From contig PBYI01000048.1 of NCBI GenBank assembly GCA_002729525.1, positions 1-64,000 on the forward strand: a stretch of 64,000 bases of DNA, read 5' to 3'. Below, in pieces: positions 35,301 through 43,903 of the stretch. The translations under genes were made by a program, and so were the position numbers. The DNA comes from Nocardioides sp. Its GTDB lineage: Bacteria > Actinomycetota > Actinomycetes > Propionibacteriales > Nocardioidaceae. Below the pieces are notes generated by a model. It ran no database searches. It saw only the letters and a list, made by a program, of their open reading frames with translations, and was not told where the DNA came from. Within the stretch, counting starts at the first letter, position 1, and each line of letters opens with the position of its first letter.

Positions 35301-35948
35301 GTGGGACGGGCGACCGGGGTGCGGGCCGAGCAGGCCGCCGCGACGCGTGCCCGCATCCTCGACGCCGCCGAGCGGCTCTTCGCCGAGGAGGGGCTCGCCG
35401 CCGTCTCGCACCGCCGGATCGGCGCCGAGGCCGGGCAGCGCAACGTCACCGCCGTCGGCTACCACTTCGGTGACCGGACCGACCTCGTGCGCGCCCTTCT
35501 CCTGCGACACCAGGACGAGATGGAGGAGGCGCGCCGGGCCCTCGTCGCGGTGGCGCGGCCCGGGGTGACCGCCGACTGGCTCCGCTGCCTCGTGCAGCCC
35601 GTGCTCGACGTCGTGGTGGCGCTGCCCCAGCCCACCTGGATGCTGCGCTGCGGCGCGCAGCTGCTCTCCGACCCCGGCGTCCGTGCGCTGCTGGAGGACG
35701 AGGTGCTCGCGGCTCCGTGGCTGGTCGCGGCCGACCGCGGCCTCGACGACTGCCTGGGTCACCTCGGCCCGGACGAGCGCGCCGACCGGCGTGCGATGGT
35801 GCGGACGCTCGTCGTCCAGCTCTACGCCGAGCGGGAGGCCGCTGTGGCGGCGCTGCCGGCCGACGGGGTCGCCGCGGCCTGGGGGCGGTTCTCGGCCCAC
35901 CTGGTGGCTGCCACGACCGGGCTGCTCGAGGCGCCGGCGGCCGACTGA
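35301..35948 (+). CDS. TetR-family transcriptional regulator of the divergent exporter
   Basis: 215 residues. N-terminal helix-turn-helix (about 10-60) with AERLFAEEGLAAVSHRRIGAE split over helices 1-2 and VTAVGYHFGDRTDLVRALL as the recognition helix and following turn. The C-terminal domain (about 80-215) contains PTWMLRCGAQLLSDP. Leaderless GTG start. Divergence from the MFS gene and the operator at 35166 make local repression of the pump the most likely role. Confidence 0.85.
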   Translation: MGRATGVRAEQAAATRARILDAAERLFAEEGLAAVSHRRIGAEAGQRNVTAVGYHFGDRTDLVRALLLRHQDEMEEARRALVAVARPGVTADWLRCLVQPVLDVVVALPQPTWMLRCGAQLLSDPGVRALLEDEVLAAPWLVAADRGLDDCLGHLGPDERADRRAMVRTLVVQLYAEREAAVAALPADGVAAAWGRFSAHLVAATTGLLEAPAAD

Positions 35949-36169
35949 CCCTCCGCAGACAGTCCGCGCCGGAGGAGTCGGCCGGCCTCGGCGACGAGCA
36001 CGCGCTGCCGCACGCGCAGGGCGCGGCGCGTCGCGTGGTGCGCCCCGAAGGTGGTCGGCGCGAGGGGGTGGATGGCCGTCGGCGTCATGGACGACGAGCC
36101 GACGCGGACCCGCTGTGAGCGACCTGGGTGGTCGGTCGGAGGGCGGTGTCAGGGTGGTCGACGTGACCG

Positions 36170-36198
36170 TTGACACGTCCGGCCCGGACTCCTAATGT
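36170..36198 (+). promoter_or_regulatory. Sigma70-type promoter of the module B thiolase operon
   Basis: TTGACA (36170-36175), a 17-base spacer and TAATGT (36193-36198). A near-consensus promoter; the family B operator begins at the last base of the -10. Confidence 0.65.
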
Positions 36199-36211
36199 GA
36201 CGACGACGTCA
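36198..36211. promoter_or_regulatory. Operator, family B, copy 1
   Basis: TGACGACGACGTCA: TGACG/CGTCA inverted repeat with a 4-base centre, just after the -10, covering the transcription start. Identical to copy 2 at 40247. Confidence 0.65.
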
Positions 36212-36240
36212 ACATCAATCTTTGGTCCGAGGAGGACTCC

Positions 36241-37440
36241 ATGGCTGAATCGGCCGTCATCGTCGACGCCGTCCGTACCCCCGGCGGTCGTCGCAACGGG
36301 TCGCTCGGCGGATGGCACGCCGCGGACCTCGCCGGCACCGTGCTCGCCGCGATCGCCGAGCGCAACGATCTCGACCCCGCCCTCGTCGACGACGTGGTCA
36401 TGGGCTGCGTCTCCCAGGTCGGCGACCAGGCGGTCAACGTGGGCCGGTCGGCGGTGCTCGCCGCCGGGTGGCCGGAGTCGGTGCCCGCCACGACCATCGA
36501 CCGCCAATGCGGTTCGAGCCAGCAGGCCGCGCACTTCGCCGCCCAGGGCGTCATCGCCGGTGCGTACGACGTCGTGGTCGCCGCGGGCGTCGAGGTCATG
36601 ACCCGGACGCCCATGGGCGCCAGCGGCGCGTCGGGCCACCCGTTCGGCCCGATGGTCGAGCAGCGCTACGCCGACGTCGACTCCTTCGGCCACCGCGGCC
36701 TGGTCAACCAGGGCATCAGCGCCGAGCTCATCGCCGAGCGGTGGGGCCTCTCGCGCGAGGACCTCGACGCCTTCGGCCTGCAGAGCCAGCAGCGTGCGGC
36801 CGCGGCCCGCGACGAGGGTCGCTTCGAGCGCGAGCTGCTGCCGGTCGAGGTGCGCACCTGGGACCCGGAGGCCCGCGAGGCCCAGCACCACGGGCGTCAC
36901 CTGACGGCCGACGAGGGCATCCGCGCCAGCACCGCCGACAAGCTGGCCGACCTCAAGCCGGCCTTCCTCCCCGACGGGCGGGTGACCGCCGGCAACAGTT
37001 CCCAGATCACCGACGGCGCCTCGGCGGTGCTCATCATGTCGGAGCGGCGGGCCGAGCAGCTCGGCCTCACCCCGCGGGCGCGCTTCCACACCTTCGCCGT
37101 GGCCGGGGACGACCCCATCGCGATGCTCACCGCGCCGATCCCCGCGACCCGCAAGGTGCTCGAGCGATCCGGGCTGACCCGCGATGACATCGACGTCGTG
37201 GAGATCAACGAGGCGTTCGCGTCGGTGGTCCTGGCCTGGCAGGCCGAGACCGGCTTCGACCTCGAGAAGGTCAACCGCAACGGCGGTGCCATCGCGCTCG
37301 GCCACCCGCTCGGGTCCTCGGGCACCAAGCTCATGGCGACCCTGCTGTGCGAGCTCGAGCGGTCCGGCGGGCGCTACGGGCTGCAGACGATGTGCGAGGG
37401 CGCGGGCCTGGCCAACGCCACGATCATCGAGCGGATCTGA
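36241..37440 (+). CDS. Acetyl-CoA C-acyltransferase (thiolase)
   Basis: 399 residues. Catalytic Cys90 (RQCGSSQQA), His355 (GHPLGSSG) and Cys385 (MCEGAGLAN) are present. It is a paralogue of the thiolase at 31655, with the same DRQCGSSQQ and LTPRARFHTF segments, but with a longer loop around HHGRHLTADEG. GAGGAGG ends 6 bases before the ATG. It heads an operon with an alpha-methylacyl-CoA racemase and an acyl-CoA synthetase, so it probably performs the last step of beta-oxidation of a methyl-branched acid, releasing acetyl- or propionyl-CoA. Confidence 0.88.
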   Translation: MAESAVIVDAVRTPGGRRNGSLGGWHAADLAGTVLAAIAERNDLDPALVDDVVMGCVSQVGDQAVNVGRSAVLAAGWPESVPATTIDRQCGSSQQAAHFAAQGVIAGAYDVVVAAGVEVMTRTPMGASGASGHPFGPMVEQRYADVDSFGHRGLVNQGISAELIAERWGLSREDLDAFGLQSQQRAAAARDEGRFERELLPVEVRTWDPEAREAQHHGRHLTADEGIRASTADKLADLKPAFLPDGRVTAGNSSQITDGASAVLIMSERRAEQLGLTPRARFHTFAVAGDDPIAMLTAPIPATRKVLERSGLTRDDIDVVEINEAFASVVLAWQAETGFDLEKVNRNGGAIALGHPLGSSGTKLMATLLCELERSGGRYGLQTMCEGAGLANATIIERI

Positions 37441-37444
37441 CGCC

Positions 37445-38605
37445 GTGAACGGTGCCGGTGCGCTGGCCGGGCTGCGGGTGGTCGAGCTCGCCGGCCTCGC
37501 GCCGGCGCCGTTCGCCACGATGATGCTCGCCGACCACGGCGCGGAGGTCGTGCGCGTCGACCGGGTCGTCCCGACCGTCGCCGAGCCGGACCTGCTGGGC
37601 CGGGGCCGCACCACGCTCGGCGTCGACCTGAAGGACCCGGCCGTGGTCGCGGCCGTGCTGGCGCTGGTCGACACCGCCGACGTCCTCGTCGAGGGCTTCC
37701 GGCCGGGCGTCGCGGAGCGGCTGGGTCTCGGCCCCGACGTCTGCCTGGCGCGCAACCCTCGTCTGGTCTACGGGCGCATGACCGGGTGGGGCCAGGGCGG
37801 GCCGCTGGCCACGACCGCCGGCCACGACATCACCTACGTCGCGGCGTCGGGCGCCCTCGGGGCGCTGGGACCGGCCGACGCGCCGCCGGTGTCGCCGCTC
37901 AACCTGGTCGGGGACTTCGGGGGAGGCGGGCTGGTGCTGGCCTTCGGCGTCGTGGCCGCGCTCGTCGAGCGGGCCACCAGTGGGCGTGGGCAGGTCGTGG
38001 ACGCCGCGATGGTCGACGGCGCCGCTTTGTTGACCACCCACCTGCACTCGCTGATCGCCGAGGGTGTCTGGTCCGGACCGCGCGGCCGGAACCTGCTCGA
38101 CGGTGGGGCGCCGTTCTACCGCTGCTACGCCACCGCCGACGGCGGTCACGTGGCCGTGGGCGCGATCGAGGCGCCGTTCTACGCCGCCTTCCTGGACGGC
38201 CTCGGCCTCGACGCGACCGACCTGCCCGACCAGCTCGACGAGTCCGGGTGGCCGGAGCTGGAGCGGCGCTTCGCCGAGGTGCTCGCCACCCGCGACCGCG
38301 ACGCCTGGGCGGACGTCTTCGCCGGCACCGACGCCTGCGTGCAGCCCGTGCTGGCACCGCACGAGGTCGCCTCCTCCCCGCACGGCCGGGCACGGGGCAC
38401 GGTCGTCGACGGACCGGGTGGGCCGCAGCCGGCGCCCGCCCCCCGGCTCGGACGCACTCCGGCCGGACCGCCACGCGGACGTGGACCCGCCACTGCGGCA
38501 GCCCTCGCGTCGTGGGGGCTCCCGGACGACGCCGTCTCCACGTTGCTCGGCACCCCGAGCACCCGTCCCGACACCCCGACCAGAGAGGACGTGAGCGTCC
38601 GATGA
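37445..38605 (+). CDS. Alpha-methylacyl-CoA racemase (CaiB/BaiF family)
   Basis: 386 residues. The racemase residues His127 (GHDITYV), Asp157 (NLVGDFGGGG) and Glu242 (GAIEAPF) match the MCR triad. It is a paralogue of 15544, with a longer proline- and glycine-rich C-terminus (about 330-386) that may be a flexible tail. The GTG start lies 4 bases after the thiolase stop and the stop overlaps the next ATG, so it is tightly coupled to thiolase and ligase. It would epimerise a 2-methylacyl-CoA so that the ACADs of module B can act. Confidence 0.85.
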   Translation: MNGAGALAGLRVVELAGLAPAPFATMMLADHGAEVVRVDRVVPTVAEPDLLGRGRTTLGVDLKDPAVVAAVLALVDTADVLVEGFRPGVAERLGLGPDVCLARNPRLVYGRMTGWGQGGPLATTAGHDITYVAASGALGALGPADAPPVSPLNLVGDFGGGGLVLAFGVVAALVERATSGRGQVVDAAMVDGAALLTTHLHSLIAEGVWSGPRGRNLLDGGAPFYRCYATADGGHVAVGAIEAPFYAAFLDGLGLDATDLPDQLDESGWPELERRFAEVLATRDRDAWADVFAGTDACVQPVLAPHEVASSPHGRARGTVVDGPGGPQPAPAPRLGRTPAGPPRGRGPATAAALASWGLPDDAVSTLLGTPSTRPDTPTREDVSVR

Positions 38606-40167
38606 CGTACGCGACCGGCCTGGGCGAGACCATGCAGGTCAGCCTCGGCGAGAGCATCACCATGACCGCGGGGCGCGCCCCCGACCGGGCGAGCTTCCTG
38701 TTCGCCGACGGCAGTCACCACACCTTCGCCCAGACCAACGCCCGGGTGAACCGCCTCGTCTCGGCGCTGCGCGACAACGGCGTCGGGGCGGGCGACCGGC
38801 TCGCGGTGTTCGCCCTCGACTCCCACCGGTACGTCGAGATCGTGCTGGCCGCCTGCAAGCTCGGCGCGGTCTACGTGCCGCTCAACTACCGTCTGATGCG
38901 CGGCGAGGTCGACGTGCTGACCGCACGCGCCCGGCCGACGGCGTTCTTCTACGACCGCCGCTACGCCGACCTGCTCGAGGGGCTCGACGAGCAGCACGGC
39001 ATCAAGCTGATGCTCGCCCTCGACCCGGCGCCGGGGGAGACGTCCTCGCCGTACGAGGAGCTCCTCGCCAGCGGCGAGGAGATCGAGCCCCCCGTGGTCG
39101 CGACGGACCGCGACCTCGTCGGTCTGGCGTTCACCTCCGGCACCACCGGGCTGCCCAAGGGTGTGCTGCAGTCGCAGCGGATGATGAAGGCGATCGTCGC
39201 CGAGCAGATCATCGAGTTCCGGATGCTCCCGGAGGAGGTCCGCTACACCGCCGCCCCGACCTTCCACATCACCGGGGTGTGCCAGCTGCTCGCCGGCGTC
39301 TCCTACGGCTTCACGTCGCTGGTGCTGCCGCAGTTCGACCCACGGGTGACCCTCGACTTCCTGGCTCGCGACCAGCTCACGGGCATCTTCATGGTGCCCA
39401 CCATGATCAGCACGCTGCTGCAGCTGCCGGGCGTGCACGACCACGACTACGAGCGCCTGCGGCTGATGTACTACGGCGCCGCGCCGATGTCGCCGGCCCT
39501 GCTCAAGCGGGCCATGGACACCTTCGACTGCGACTTCCTCAACGCCTTCGGTGCCGGCACCGAGGCCGGTCTCCAGGCGCTCCTCGGCCCGGAGGACCAC
39601 CGTCGCGCCCTCGACGGGCGGCCCGAGCTGCTCGGGTCGATCGGCAAGCCGGCCTTCGGGGTCGCGCTGCGCATCGTCGACGACCAGCTGCGTGACGTGC
39701 CGGTCGGCGAGGTGGGCGAGATCGCCACCCGCAGCGACATGCAGTTCGACGGCTACCTGGAGATGCCCGAGGAGACCGCCGAGGCCACCCGCGGTGGCTG
39801 GTTCCGGGCCGGCGACATGGGGTACGTCGACGAGCAGGGCTACCTCTACCTGCACGGCCGCAAGAAGGACATGATCGTGCGCGGCGGGGAGAACATCTAC
39901 CCCGTCGAGATCGAGTCCGTCCTCTCCGAGCACCCGGACGTGGTGCAGGTCGCCGTGGTCGGGGTCGAGGACGAGCACTGGTCGGAGATCTGCCGGGCCT
40001 GGGTGCAGCTGGCCGAGGGCTCGACGGTGACCGAGGACGACCTCAAGGCGCTCTGCGCCAGCAAGCTGGCGAAGTACAAGGTGCCCGCGGAGTTCCGCTT
40101 CTCCGAGGCCCTCCCGGTCAACGCCAGCGGCAAGATCCTCAAGCGCGAGCTGCGGACCTGGGACTGA
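38602..40167 (+). CDS. Acyl-CoA synthetase (AMP-forming), module B paralogue 1
   Basis: 521 residues, ANL ligase. AFTSGTTGLPKGVLQSQR (phosphate loop, about 176-193), FGAGTEAGLQALLGPED, GDMGYVDEQGYLYLHGRKKD split by the hinge, GGENIYPVEIES and catalytic Lys in NASGKILKREL. It is clearly paralogous to 46355 and 55445; all three share VPTMIS/MIQ and the G-A-x-T-E-G/S-G-L segment. Three ligases of one type under one operator family suggest related substrates or successive intermediates. Overlaps the racemase gene by 4 bases. Confidence 0.88.
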   Translation: MTYATGLGETMQVSLGESITMTAGRAPDRASFLFADGSHHTFAQTNARVNRLVSALRDNGVGAGDRLAVFALDSHRYVEIVLAACKLGAVYVPLNYRLMRGEVDVLTARARPTAFFYDRRYADLLEGLDEQHGIKLMLALDPAPGETSSPYEELLASGEEIEPPVVATDRDLVGLAFTSGTTGLPKGVLQSQRMMKAIVAEQIIEFRMLPEEVRYTAAPTFHITGVCQLLAGVSYGFTSLVLPQFDPRVTLDFLARDQLTGIFMVPTMISTLLQLPGVHDHDYERLRLMYYGAAPMSPALLKRAMDTFDCDFLNAFGAGTEAGLQALLGPEDHRRALDGRPELLGSIGKPAFGVALRIVDDQLRDVPVGEVGEIATRSDMQFDGYLEMPEETAEATRGGWFRAGDMGYVDEQGYLYLHGRKKDMIVRGGENIYPVEIESVLSEHPDVVQVAVVGVEDEHWSEICRAWVQLAEGSTVTEDDLKALCASKLAKYKVPAEFRFSEALPVNASGKILKRELRTWD

Positions 40168-40211
40168 CCCTCCCCTCGCCGTGCCCGACCGCCGAGCGGG
40201 CGCTGTGATCC

Positions 40212-40260
40212 TTGACACACCCTCGGCACCATGACAGCCTTCAACCTGACGACGACGTCA
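40212..40260. promoter_or_regulatory. Operator, family B, copy 2, with upstream -35-like element
   Basis: TGACGACGACGTCA at 40247-40260, identical to copy 1. A TTGACA lies upstream (40212-40217) but I see no good -10 at normal spacing. Confidence 0.55.
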
Positions 40261-40347
40261 CATTCACGCCGGGTAGCGTCGGGACGACCCCGGGCGTGCG
40301 CCGGCGTCGGTGGAGGACCGCACACCATCGCCAAGGAGGCCCGCAGG

Positions 40348-41727
40348 ATGCTGACGGGACAGCAGTACAAGGACTCGCTCAAGGACGGCCGCAAGGTCTA
40401 CTTCGAGGGACGGCTGATCGAGGACTTCGCCACCGAGCCGGGGCTCGCGGTCCCCATGGAGCGTGCGGCGGAGGGCTACGACAAGTACTTCTCGGCCGAG
40501 CCGGACGCCCGCAACCCCGTGATCACCGCGCCGCGCAGCGCCGAGGAGCTGCGGGACAAGATCCCCGAGCTGCTCGAGATGGACCTGCTGCTCAACGTCA
40601 CCTACCAGTCGATCATGACGCTGATCGTCGCCGCGTCGCGGATCGAGGCGGCCGCCCCGCAGTTCATCCCGCGGATCCACGCCTACATCGAGCAGGCGCT
40701 GCGCGACGACATCCGGATCACCGAGTGCATCACCGACGCCAAGGGCAACCGGGCCAAGGCGCCGGCGGCCCAGGACGACCCCGACGCCTACGTCCGGGTC
40801 GTCGAGCGACGCGAGGACGGTGTCGTCATCCGCGGCGCCAAGATGCACATCAGCGCCGCGGCGCTGGGCCACGACCTGATGATCATGCCGACCAAGACGA
40901 TGAAGCCGGGCGAGGAGGACTACGCCATCGCCTGCGCGGTGCCGGTCAACGCCCCCGGCGTGCACATCACCAACACGACGTACCACCCCACCGACCGCGA
41001 CGAGCGCGACTTCCCGGTGTCGTCGCGCATCTCGGTGCCCGACAGCATGTGCATCTTCGACGACGTGTTCGTGCCGAACGAGCGGATCTTCCTCGACGGC
41101 CAGGTCGAGCACGCGGCGGTCTTCGCGCACTCGCTCGGGCTGTGGGAGCGACTGGGTGGCACCGCGTTCATGGTCGAGCAGGCCGACGAGCTGGTCGGTC
41201 TGGCCTCGCTCATCGCCGAGGCCAACGGCACCCACAAGATCTCCCACATCCGGGAGAAGATCGACGAGATGATCATCCACGCCACGCTCCTGCGGGCTGG
41301 CCTGGAGGCGGCGCTGATGCACGCCCACAGCACGTCGGAGGGCTACTTCTACCCCGACGACATGTACACCAACGTCACGAAGTACCAGGGCGCGACGCAG
41401 TTCAACACGATGGTGCGCCACCTGCACGACATCGCGGGCGGCGCGGTGCTGACCGCCCCGTCGATGAGCGACTTCGACAACGACACGCTCAAGCCGTTCC
41501 TCGAGAAGTACATGGCCACCGGCTCGGGAGTCGGCGGCGAGTACCGCACCAAGCTGTTCCACGCGATCCGTGACACCACCGCGGACGCCTACGGCGGCTG
41601 GCACCAGGTCACCAACATCCAGTCGGGCGGCGGTCTGTTCGCCCAGCGGCTGGTGACCCGTCGCCACTACGACATCGACCGCGCGCGCCGGCTCGGGCTG
41701 CGCGCCGCCGGGCTGCCAGCCAGCTGA
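40348..41727 (+). CDS. HpaB/4-hydroxybutyryl-CoA dehydratase superfamily flavoprotein without Fe-S ligands
   Basis: 459 residues. From memory of the family, the protein follows 4-hydroxybutyryl-CoA dehydratase (AbfD) over most of its length: MLTGQQYKDSL, ITDAKGNRAKAPAAQDDPD, VVERREDGVVIRGAKMH, IMPTKTM, VFVPNERIFL, HKISHIREKIDEM and DIAGGAVLTAPS. The ligands of the AbfD [4Fe-4S] cluster (Cys99, Cys103, His292, Cys299) fall on non-ligand residues here: the first pair in LLLNVTYQSIM, the second in LWERLGGTAF. It should bind flavin but not that cluster. It could be a flavin-dependent oxygenase, dehydrogenase or isomerase; the substrate is unknown. AAGGAGG lies 8 bases before the ATG; an upstream ATG at 40231 would place the operator inside the gene. 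Confidence 0.75.
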   Translation: MLTGQQYKDSLKDGRKVYFEGRLIEDFATEPGLAVPMERAAEGYDKYFSAEPDARNPVITAPRSAEELRDKIPELLEMDLLLNVTYQSIMTLIVAASRIEAAAPQFIPRIHAYIEQALRDDIRITECITDAKGNRAKAPAAQDDPDAYVRVVERREDGVVIRGAKMHISAAALGHDLMIMPTKTMKPGEEDYAIACAVPVNAPGVHITNTTYHPTDRDERDFPVSSRISVPDSMCIFDDVFVPNERIFLDGQVEHAAVFAHSLGLWERLGGTAFMVEQADELVGLASLIAEANGTHKISHIREKIDEMIIHATLLRAGLEAALMHAHSTSEGYFYPDDMYTNVTKYQGATQFNTMVRHLHDIAGGAVLTAPSMSDFDNDTLKPFLEKYMATGSGVGGEYRTKLFHAIRDTTADAYGGWHQVTNIQSGGGLFAQRLVTRRHYDIDRARRLGLRAAGLPAS

Positions 41728-41737
41728 CGCCTGCCCA

Positions 41738-41769
41738 GGGCCGCCCCGTGCCTCGCCGCGGGGCGGTCC
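41738..41769 (+). terminator. Hairpin after the HpaB-like gene
   Basis: GGGCCGCCCCG pairs with CGGGGCGGTCC (11 pairs including one G:U) around a 10-base loop, 10 bases after the stop codon. It separates the HpaB-like gene from the transporter operon, perhaps only partly. Confidence 0.55.
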
Positions 41770-41840
41770 CGGCGACCCCGCACACCCCACGACACCCCTG
41801 CCACCGCGACACCCGTGACCGACCCTTGGGAGACGACCGC

Positions 41841-41882
41841 ATGACCACCGTGCACCGCAGCACCTCGAGGAGACGGACGTGA
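41841..41882 (+). CDS. Possible 13-codon leader ORF before the Liv permease gene
   Basis: ATG at 41841 with GGGAG 8 bases upstream, reading MTTVHRSTSRRRT and stopping at a TGA that overlaps the permease GTG start (41879) in a GTGA. It could couple translation of the permease to ribosomes arriving upstream. No conservation can be judged here. Confidence 0.25.
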   Translation: MTTVHRSTSRRRT

Positions 41883-43903
41883 CCACCTACCTGGAGTTCG
41901 CCGTGCTGGGCCTCGGCCTGGCATCGGTGTACGTCGGCCTGTCCACCGGGTTGCTGCTGGTCTACCGCTCGACCGGCATCATCAACTTCGCGCAGGGCGC
42001 CATGGGCATGTGGGGCGTCTACGTCTTCACCACGCTGCACGACGACGGGGTGCTGGTGCTGCCGATCGGGTCGTTGACCCTGGGCGACGAGATGGCCATG
42101 GCGCCGGCGATCCTGATCGGCCTGGTCAACGCGGTCGTCCTCGGCGTGCTGGCGCACTACCTGGTCTTTCGGCCGGTGCGGCACGCCCCGGACCTCGCCC
42201 AGGTCGTCGTCTCGATCGGCCTGATGGTGCTGCTCCAGGCCCTCGCGGTCATCCGCTTCGGGCCCAACAACATCCCGGTCGAGTCGATCTTCCCGCGCGA
42301 GGAGCTCACGGTGCTCGGGGCCGACGTCGCGGTGCGCGAGCTGTCGATGTGCCTGGTGATGCTCGTGCTCGCCGCGCTCGTGTGGGCCTACCTCCGCTTC
42401 ACCTACGCCGGCGCGGCCACCCGTGCGGCCTCCGAGAACGAGCGCGGCGCGGTGCTGATGGGGTTCGCGCCCGACCGTCTCGCCCTCGTCGCCATGGTGA
42501 TGGGCGCGGTGGTCAGCACCGTCGGCGTGATGTTCGGGGCGAGCCTCACCGGCCTGAGCCCCGCCAACTACACGCTCATGGTCGTGCCCGCGCTCGCCGC
42601 GCTGCTGGTCGCCCGCCTGGAGTCGGTCGGCATCGCGGTGCTGGCCTCGGTGCTGCTCGGCGTCTTCCAGTCCGAGCTCAGCCTCATCGCCACCAAGCCG
42701 TGGTGGCCGGTCTGGGCCAAGTCCGGCCTCGACCAGGTCGTGCCGTTCGTGGTCATCATGGTGATCCTCTTCGTGCTCGGCGGTCGGATGCCGTCCCGTG
42801 GCTCGTTGCAGTCGGTGCGACTGCCCGACGTCGCGGTGCCGCGCTTCCGCCTGGTGCCGACCCTGGTGCTGCTCGGCGTCACCGCCGCCGCGCTCGTGGT
42901 CGCCAACGACACCTACCGGTTCGGCCTGACCAGCTCGCTGATCATCACGCTGCTGGCGCTGTCGTACGTCGTGATCACCGGCTACCTCGGCCAGATATCG
43001 CTGGCCCAGTCGGCCTTCGCCGGCGCCGCCGGCTTCACCCTCGCCAAGCTCACCGCGCAGTGGGACATGCCGTTCCCGCTCGCGATCGTGCTGTCGGCCG
43101 CGGTGGCGGCGCTGCTCGGCATGGCCGTGGCCCTGCCCGCCTTCCGCATCCGCGGCGTCCAGCTCGCGATCGTCACCATCGCCGCGGCGCTGGCCATCGA
43201 GCGGTTCGTGTTCGGCAACTACAGCCTCACCCCGCCCACGGGCAACCCGATCGCGGCGCCGCAGCTGTTCGGCATCGACTTCGCGATCCGTGAGGGACGC
43301 GACCTGGCCCGGCTGGAGTTCTCGTTCATGGTGCTCGCGGTGGTCACCCTGGTGATCCTCGCGTTCGTCCGGATCGCCCGGGGCGACACCGGCCGGGCGT
43401 TCCTGGCGGTCCGCGCCAACGAGCGCGCGGCGGCGTCCGCGGGCATCGACGTACGCCGGACCAAGCTCATCGGCTTCGGTCTGTCGGCGTTCATCGCCGG
43501 TGTGGCGGGCTGCCTGCTCGGCTACAGCCACGGTCAGCTCTCCGCGGAGAGCTTCTCCGTCGTCGTGGGCCTCCAGGTGCTCGCGATGGCCTACCTCGGC
43601 GGCATCACGTCCTTCGGTGGCGCGATCGTCGCCGGGATGCTCGGCCCGCTGGGGCTCGTCTACACCGCGCTGCACCAGTGGTTCGACATGGGCGACTACT
43701 ACGCGCTGATCACCGGCATCGGCCTGATCGTGACCGCGATCCTCAACCCGTCCGGCATCGCCGGCCAGACCCGGATGCAGATCGCCTGGGTGCGCGAGCA
43801 CCTCGGGCACGGCGAGGAACCGCCGACGTCGGGTCCACCCGACACCGGCGAGCCCGCGCCCTCGTCCGGACGCACAGGACAGGAGGTGGCCGGTCGTGTC
43901 TGA
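41879..43903 (+). CDS. Fused branched-chain-type ABC transporter permease (LivH-LivM)
   Basis: 674 residues holding both permease halves. The LivH part (about 1-290) has STGIINFAQGAMGMWG near the start; the LivM part (about 310-640) has GYLGQISLAQSAFAGAAGF and LAVRANERAAASAGIDVRRT, the usual ATPase-contact loop. About 17 hydrophobic segments. The C-terminal tail of about 35 residues is polar. The other Liv system of the window fuses LivM to LivG, so the two systems are of different descent. GTG start with GAGG 8 bases upstream; the stop overlaps the LivG start by 8 bases. Confidence 0.88.
   Translation: MTTYLEFAVLGLGLASVYVGLSTGLLLVYRSTGIINFAQGAMGMWGVYVFTTLHDDGVLVLPIGSLTLGDEMAMAPAILIGLVNAVVLGVLAHYLVFRPVRHAPDLAQVVVSIGLMVLLQALAVIRFGPNNIPVESIFPREELTVLGADVAVRELSMCLVMLVLAALVWAYLRFTYAGAATRAASENERGAVLMGFAPDRLALVAMVMGAVVSTVGVMFGASLTGLSPANYTLMVVPALAALLVARLESVGIAVLASVLLGVFQSELSLIATKPWWPVWAKSGLDQVVPFVVIMVILFVLGGRMPSRGSLQSVRLPDVAVPRFRLVPTLVLLGVTAAALVVANDTYRFGLTSSLIITLLALSYVVITGYLGQISLAQSAFAGAAGFTLAKLTAQWDMPFPLAIVLSAAVAALLGMAVALPAFRIRGVQLAIVTIAAALAIERFVFGNYSLTPPTGNPIAAPQLFGIDFAIREGRDLARLEFSFMVLAVVTLVILAFVRIARGDTGRAFLAVRANERAAASAGIDVRRTKLIGFGLSAFIAGVAGCLLGYSHGQLSAESFSVVVGLQVLAMAYLGGITSFGGAIVAGMLGPLGLVYTALHQWFDMGDYYALITGIGLIVTAILNPSGIAGQTRMQIAWVREHLGHGEEPPTSGPPDTGEPAPSSGRTGQEVAGRV

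Noticed and set aside
40348-41727. Annotation as 4-hydroxybutyryl-CoA dehydratase (abfD) or 4-hydroxyphenylacetate hydroxylase (hpaB)
   Set aside because: The Fe-S ligands of AbfD seem absent and no HpaC-like flavin reductase gene is nearby, so neither function can be assigned.
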